From positions 46,931,001 through 46,995,000 of the forward strand of contig CM060830.1 of the NCBI GenBank assembly GCA_030762175.1: 64,000 nt of DNA. The letters run 5' to 3'. A program made the translations under genes and the position numbers. The DNA comes from Metallyticus violacea. Lineage: Eukaryota; Arthropoda; Insecta; Mantodea; Metallyticidae. Of this stretch, positions 58,523-64,000 are shown in pieces; position 1 is the stretch's first letter, and every line of letters starts with the position of its first letter. The notes beneath the pieces were generated by a model, which was given only the letters and a program-made list of their open reading frames with translations, had not been told where the DNA came from and made no database searches.

Positions 58523-58940
58523 AATATAAATCTGGACCAATAGTTCTTACATCTAATTCGTTGGCCTGGACATTTCAAATATATAATTTTATACCTACTG
58601 GAATCCTAGAGAAGATTATTTTTATACTAGCTATCTTATGATCCAGCTTAAATTATCTAAATAATACCAGAATAAATATAACTTTTAGCTTTATTGGATC
58701 TTTAAATATCGGTAAGCATGGAAATTCTCAAGCACTTAACATTAAGTTAGGTATGCTCAACTAGGTGAACACAAACATTGCAAACTATAAACCAAAACCC
58801 GGCAGGTAAACAAGAACCGATGACTTACAGGCCTAAGGGAAGTGGGTGGTTTGTAGCTTATGCCTTCTTGTACTTCTCTAACCCGTTTTCATTTAGTGCT
58901 TAGAAAAACCGATGCCTACATATCCACATAGAACTCTTAT
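58523..58940. other. Non-coding stretch, nothing recognised
   Basis: AT-rich sequence between two SINE-A copies in opposite orientation. Confidence 0.4.
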
Positions 58941-59195
58941 TTAATAGTGTTTGACGCCCGTTTTTGCTACAGAGACACCATAGACGGTGGACACCGATGA
59001 TACATGAGATGAAATGATATATTGGGAAAGGATTTTTAAGGAAGGAAACGTTCCAGGTCTAAATTTAGGGTACCTCCCCAGCATTTGCCACTTATGAGGA
59101 CTGAGGAAAATCTGGAAAATCTCAGTCAGGGAGGACGGTCCTGGGGGGATTGGAACCCTAGACCGCGCCTTAACTACATCTGCCACCCGTGGCAG
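58941..59195 (-). mobile_element. SINE-A copy 10, head partly deleted
   Basis: On the complement it has CTGCCACGGGTGGCAGATGT, then a shortened head in which the stretch between the A box and the GGTTCCAATCCC B box is deleted. The GACTGAGATTTTCC body, GGTACCCTAAATTTAGACC and GGGCGTCAAACACTATT tail are intact. Confidence 0.9.
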
Positions 59196-59231
59196 TCGAA
59201 CTATAACTGAACTGACTTTATATATATATTA

Positions 59232-59518
59232 TTTTTATTTACAGACACTTTAACATTTTTAACATCTCAGGTCATCAGCGTCCCATTCTATTCAGAGCGT
59301 GAAACAGTCAACAAATTTTGCTCAGAGGCCTCTTCTTTCAGGCTTGAGGTTCTTTTACATGCTGTAAATGTACGACACGGGACCCACGGCTTTACTTCCC
59401 TTCCGAAGGAAGCCATACTTACGATTTTTACGCCCCGAAAAAATCCATCGGTCCTGGTCGGGTTTGATTTTGGGTTTAGGAGGCAAGTATGGTTACCACT
59501 ACAACATCAGGACCGACA
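59232..59518 (-). mobile_element. SINE-B copy 8
   Basis: It has TTTTTATTTACAGACACTTT with a short extra TTTTTAACATCTC unit, the GGCCTCTTCTTTCAGGC and GGAAGCCATACTTACGATT segments, and a head shortened by deletion between GGTTTGATTT and GGGTTTAGGAGG. It lies 36 bp from SINE-A copy 10. Confidence 0.9.
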
Positions 59519-61283
59519 ACAGAAATGGAGGGGTTTACAAATACTACAAATAATTATACAAACAACTAGCAGAAACAAATAAAACCTCGGGTTCAAACGA
59601 ACATAAATAGTACCAACATTCAGTGAGAGGCTATTTGCGTAACTGTAAATTGGTATTAATTTTTGCTTAAAACATCCCAGTTTTTCATTAGAGCGCTTTG
59701 TTTAGTCGTCCTTTGTCTGATTTCTGCTACTCCAATCGAGTGTTTGTGCAGATGCTTGTATCGCAAGCTTCGAGGTGGCAATTTTCTTCAGAAATGATTA
59801 CCGGTCTACTGCGGCGTTATGAGAGAGAGCAGGAGGGGGGGGGGATATCACCATTGAACTCGAAATTAAGGAAATTGATTATATGTTCGAACCTAGACGA
59901 ATGGTGACTAAATTGAAGTCCTCTAGTCAGTACCTCCTGCTTTTTATAGAAAAACAAATGAACAGCTGAATTAGGAGGGAAGTAAATAGCACATAACTGA
60001 ACTTTGGTGCGGTTTTATTAGTTTGAGCAAAGGAATTTTCCTTCTAATATTGAACTCAACGTTACAGTATACGAAATCAGAAACATCCTGCAGTTATACA
60101 TTAAGATATATCACATGCCACTTTTGTACATCGCATTTTAATTTTCTTAATTTAAACGGACATGTTTGTTTTGCTAAATATGTAAATAATAAATTTCAAA
60201 AAATTAAACATTCGCCACATATTATTTTAAAATATTTAAATTAATGAAATATTAGCTATTTATCTGAAAACCTTATAAGAATGCAAACTATTCATTAACT
60301 TCATTAGAATTATGTCAAAGTTATATTTTCATTTTATATAATATTATTAATCAATTTTTTCAGAAAAGGGCTTTTATTACATATTTTATACAAGCAGTAA
60401 TGTGTTTAAAGTTATTGATTTACATTTTGCAAACATTTAATGCATATTTGGGACATATTAGTGAAAAAAATCCTTACTTAGAGTTCTTTTTGCTTTGACT
60501 AAAATGTGAAAAGAATTCTTAAAAAAGGAAATCTAAAGCAAAGTTCTGCATAAAGATTTAAATTCCTATGCTACAATCTAACAAGGTAATTATCAACTTT
60601 TCTTGTACCAAATGCTGATGTAAACCTTAAAGGTCCTAATACAGCTACAATTTCAACATGGCCTTGCCTTAATAAACAAATAGAAGAAAACGATAGTATG
60701 TTAATTTATTTGTTCATTTACAATTTTCGTGCAGGATATTCCAAGTACGCACAGCTTTTAGTATAGGAACATTCCCCTATCGATTTCTACAGCACAGATG
60801 AGAACAGCGCTTTTGTCAGGTCCAGCTGTTGCAGGGTCTAGTGCAATGTCTTCTGATGATAGGGTTGTGGGAGCTGTATCGACTTGATTTTGAAGCTATC
60901 TGATTTTAACTTAAAAAAACAGGAGGATAACATTTTTTGATCTGTCCTTGTTAAGCTTGATGGCCTGTGTTCCGCTCAAAATCTATTTTTAGTTGACTTA
61001 AATGCTGTTTATTGCGTTTTTATCATAGTTTCCTTGAGAAATACGAGTAAAAGCATATGTTCCTTCGGTGCTCTTAATGTTTCGACAGCTTTCTGGAGGG
61101 CAATTCTAATCACTGCTACGTTGTTACCTCAGCATCTGATAGAATTTGCATCTCGCAAAGGCATTTTTTCTAGTTTTGGGAGTAGACTTAAATGTTTGAC
61201 TCCAATCTTGATCCATTAACGAAACGTCTGTTTTATTAATTTTAGATTAGCTGTGTTGAAACATTGCCCTGATGAAATTCACA
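59519..61283. other. AT-rich region, unassigned
   Basis: A G-run (GGGGGGGGG) lies near 59836. Positions 60720-61230 are less AT-rich. The minus strand there carries a string LQKAVETLRAPKEHMLLLVF in short frames, without a recognised family. The rest is AT-rich. Confidence 0.35.
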
Positions 61284-61564
61284 ACCGCCACGGGTGGCCG
61301 AGGTCGTTAAGGCTCGGACGCGTGAGCGGGAGGTCTGAGGTTCGAATCCCGCCAACATCCTACCTGACTCAGGTTTTTCCCATTTTTCTCAGTCCTCATC
61401 AAAGGTAAATGCCGGTAAAGTACTCTAAATTTAGGTGTGGAACGCTTCCTTCCTTAAAAAAAAAAACATCCTTTCCCAATTTATCATATCATCTCATGTA
61501 TCCTCAGTGTCCACCACCTGTATGCTTCAATAATAAAAACAGCGTTAAATAGTGTTAAAAAAAA
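61284..61564 (+). mobile_element. SINE-A copy 11, full length
   Basis: The head has GGCCGAGGTCGTTAAGGCTC (A box) and GGTTCGAATCCCGCC (B box). The body has CCTGACTCAGGTTTTTCC and a variant GGTAAAGTACTCTAAATTTA segment. The tail AGCGTTAAATAGTGTTAAAA ends in A-rich sequence. No target duplication was recognised. Confidence 0.92.
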
Positions 61565-63644
61565 CGTTCCAGGTGAATGGTTTAAATAGAAGAGAGGGGG
61601 AGTTGGGGAGGAGGGTATGCAAAAGAAAAGGGGGGCTCAGCGGTAAAGGTTCTATTCATGTTTGTATATATGTATATAAAATTGCTCACCGAAAACATGT
61701 GGTGTATGCTTACTAGTGTACTTGTACATGTATGCATGCATGTATATTTTGATTGTTACAAGGACGGTATTAGCATGTACGGCCGAAAGATCCAGTAACA
61801 GTTATACTTGTGTATACTTTAAAAACTGCTACAATACAAGTCCATTAATACTACACGTTTCTTTAGTATCAAATCTTTTTCGTGTTCATTGGCATCATTC
61901 ATTGAACAGCGGAAGAGGAAATAAGATTTCCTCCACCGTTAGCTGTGTATTTCCTCTTGGTTCAAGTTAGAAACTCGGAACCCTGTATCCGCTGTGTTTC
62001 GCGGACGGAGGCAAGTTATTTAGGATAAAATGTTTAGAATGATCGCTTTTGGTGCCATTATGTATTTTCAACATATTCATGCACTATATTAAGGTTTTTC
62101 AGTTTTATGTATATCATATTCTGGAGTAATTTATTTAACCATTTTTCAATTAAGCCGTTTCCCTCTATAGTATTTCTCTACCAGTATTTCACTTTAACAT
62201 GAATATCCATTCTTAAAAGAATGCTTTTTGTCAGAATTTGTCTTAAAATGTCCTTTGTCTAAAATTAAAGATTCCAAGCTAGTGTTCCGAAACAATTATA
62301 TAAAAAACCTACAAAAGAACAATAATACGAAGTATTGATGCATTTTAATCAGGAATATAAAGCCTAAATCTAAAAGTAAGTATTCATTAACTCTCACGAA
62401 ATTCGTTCAAATCACTGTACAAATGTAGTAACTAAATAACAGGAGTTTATAACAACATTTCACAGAGTTCTGACGGAAATTGTTTGTGCATTATTTACCA
62501 ACAGAGACACTATGCATCGTAATACTCCATAGCCATTGGAAAGCCTCAAGAATAGATCATTTTTGGTGTGGTCTTCTTATTTTGTGGTTTTGATAAAACA
62601 TAGACAAACATGGGCAAAAGAAAGGTGCAATATCGAAAGAAACAACTGAATTTAAATGTAACCATTATAGTAAAATCAACAATGAAAACGGCACGTTAGA
62701 GTCGCAACTGTAAACACGTCCCTAACTTTCCCAAAAACGTTTTTTTCAATAAACATTAAACACTTTCTACAACTTTCAAGATAATTTCACGAAAAATTGC
62801 GCAGGAAATATTTTTATTGAAACCAACAGTCTAAATTTCAGTACTAAATTTACGGTAAATAGAAATATTTTTTTAAAAATTTATTATGAAAAAAAAGGAG
62901 TTAAAAATTCTAACTTCAAACATTCACCCCGCTACAATTACACTATACACATTTTAACTATTGATCTTCAGTTTGTAAATTTAGTTATTACGTTTACAAT
63001 AAAAAAAAGAGAAATATTCAGAAAATGGGATAATCTAGGGAAGAATTTTGCGAATTGTTTTTTAATACTAACCTAACAATGGAGAGAGAATTATGATTTA
63101 AAAGGTCATAATAACTTCTATATTAAAAAAAAGTTTTAGGATTTTAAACATATAAATTTTCATTTTAATAGCTTTTATTAACACACAAAGCTCGTCAGTG
63201 AATAGACAAAAGAACATTCCCCTAGTTTAATTGTTCAGGCCAAGAGTACTGTTCAGTCTGAGAAACCTAACAGACAGCGTAGAAGAAACATTGTTTGGAG
63301 ACCCCCAAAAAACCATCTTTCACAATAAATAGGCGTTTCTTATGCCACTGTGCAAAGAGCTACTAAATTGTTTAAAGCTAAAAACTTTTAACATAACTGC
63401 TATATGCTCTCCAACCAGTGGAGTTCTAAATAGTAAACACAACGGAAAAATAGAACCATACTTTTCTAAGACGCGGTCTGGCTCCACCTTAGTGGTTAGG
63501 TGTACACAAGATGGAGTTCTGAATTACCATAGAGTGCCCCTCCCAGATGAAAAATTGTCTGCGGTACACCATGAGTGGAGAAAGAACTATAAGACACTTA
63601 TGCATTCTTTTTCGAGACAACAGTTGATATCCTCATCCCCAAAA
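61565..63644. other. AT-rich region, nothing recognised
   Basis: Positions 61590-61650 are purine-rich (AGAGAGGGGGAG and similar). The frame at 63342-63683 runs from unknown sequence into SINE-B copy 9. Its first 85 codons show no recognised family motif. Confidence 0.4.
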
Positions 63645-63888
63645 TCGCGGGTTCAAACCCAGCTAGGGCCGGTGGAGTTTTAGGGCGTAAATTTTTAAGT
63701 ATGGCTTCCCTCGGAAGTGAAGTAAAGCCGTAGGTCCACTGCCGTAGATTTATTGTAGGTTAAAGAACCCCAAGCATAACAGAAAGACCTCTGAATTTAT
63801 CGGCCATTTCATGCCCTGAATTGAATGGGACGCTAATGACCAAAGATGTTAAAGATGTTAAAGAGGGTCTTAAATTATAAAGCCTAAT
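63645..63888 (+). mobile_element. SINE-B copy 9, head truncated
   Basis: It begins ATCGCGGGTTCAAACCCAGC, which keeps the B box but not the A-box half. It continues with TAAGTATGGCTTCCCTCGG, AAGTAAAGCCGTAGGTCC and GCCATTTCATGCCCTGAATT, and ends with GATGTTAAAGATGTTAAAG, where a 9-bp unit is doubled. No target duplication was identified. Confidence 0.88.
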
Positions 63889-64000
63889 GCTTCTCCCCCA
63901 TTTTTTACATAATAAACCGACGGGGAGCGTGTTTTCATCTTTTTAAACAAGATTTTACTACGGCACATAGAGTAAATATTTCGATGAGTGAAATTAAAAC
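63889..64000. other. Window end, nothing recognised
   Basis: AT-rich sequence after the last SINE. Confidence 0.4.

Noticed and set aside
60720..61230. Decayed host gene on the minus strand
   Set aside because: Several short frames with plausible-looking residues, but no domain, splice-site pattern or homology that I can name.

Overview
The window is AT-rich eukaryotic nuclear DNA. It shows no operon or ribosome-binding-site structure, has short interrupted reading frames, long homopolymers and di/trinucleotide repeats, tRNA-derived SINEs, and many decayed mariner/Tc1-type transposons. The mixture of DUF4817/DDE_3 transposons, several mariner lineages and Jockey/R1-like LINEs points to an arthropod, most likely an insect with a large repeat-rich genome. 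A cockroach or termite is a guess and cannot be shown from this sequence. I find no host protein-coding gene that I can name; the window is either intergenic or inside a very long intron.

Nearly everything recognisable is mobile DNA. (1) SINE-A has a tRNA-Ser/Leu-like head and 11 copies on both strands. (2) SINE-B has an unrelated tRNA-like head and 9 copies. (3) Two other tRNA-headed repeats occur once each (27.07 kb and 43.15 kb). (4) Mariner transposase relics lie near 0.6, 2.0-3.1, 9.4-9.8, 15.2, 16.7-17.2, 33.6-34.7, 36.5-37.7, 43.36-44.58 (both ends kept), 45.7-46.9 and 54.1 kb. (5) DUF4817-type mariner-related elements lie near 14.4-15.85, 31.7-32.2, 41.0-42.3, 53.4 and 55.8-56.9 kb. 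(6) Tc1-like relics lie at 4.8-5.5 and 8.2 kb. (7) LINE fragments lie at 5.5-6.3, 32.6-33.0, 33.3-33.6, 39.55-40.64 and 51.2-51.5 kb; three of these belong to one family.

The best-supported structure is nesting. SINE-B sits in a LINE at 5.7-6.1 kb with an 11-bp target-site duplication, and a related LINE copy at 39.8 kb keeps the unoccupied site. SINE-A interrupts mariners at 2.7, 36.8 and 46.4 kb, the last with an 11-bp duplication. SINE-B interrupts or abuts transposons at 14.3, 16.9 and 56.9 kb. These give a relative order: DNA transposons and LINEs first, SINEs later.

The rest is mostly AT-rich sequence without detectable coding capacity. A few short segments stand out as possible host function: a CRE/CCAAT cluster at 9.86-10.13 kb, a splice-acceptor-led ORF at 15.96-16.17 kb, and a homeodomain/GATA-site-rich block at 54.7-55.3 kb. 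No previously undescribed molecular system is evident; the most likely novelty is the SINE families themselves and their lineage-specific history.
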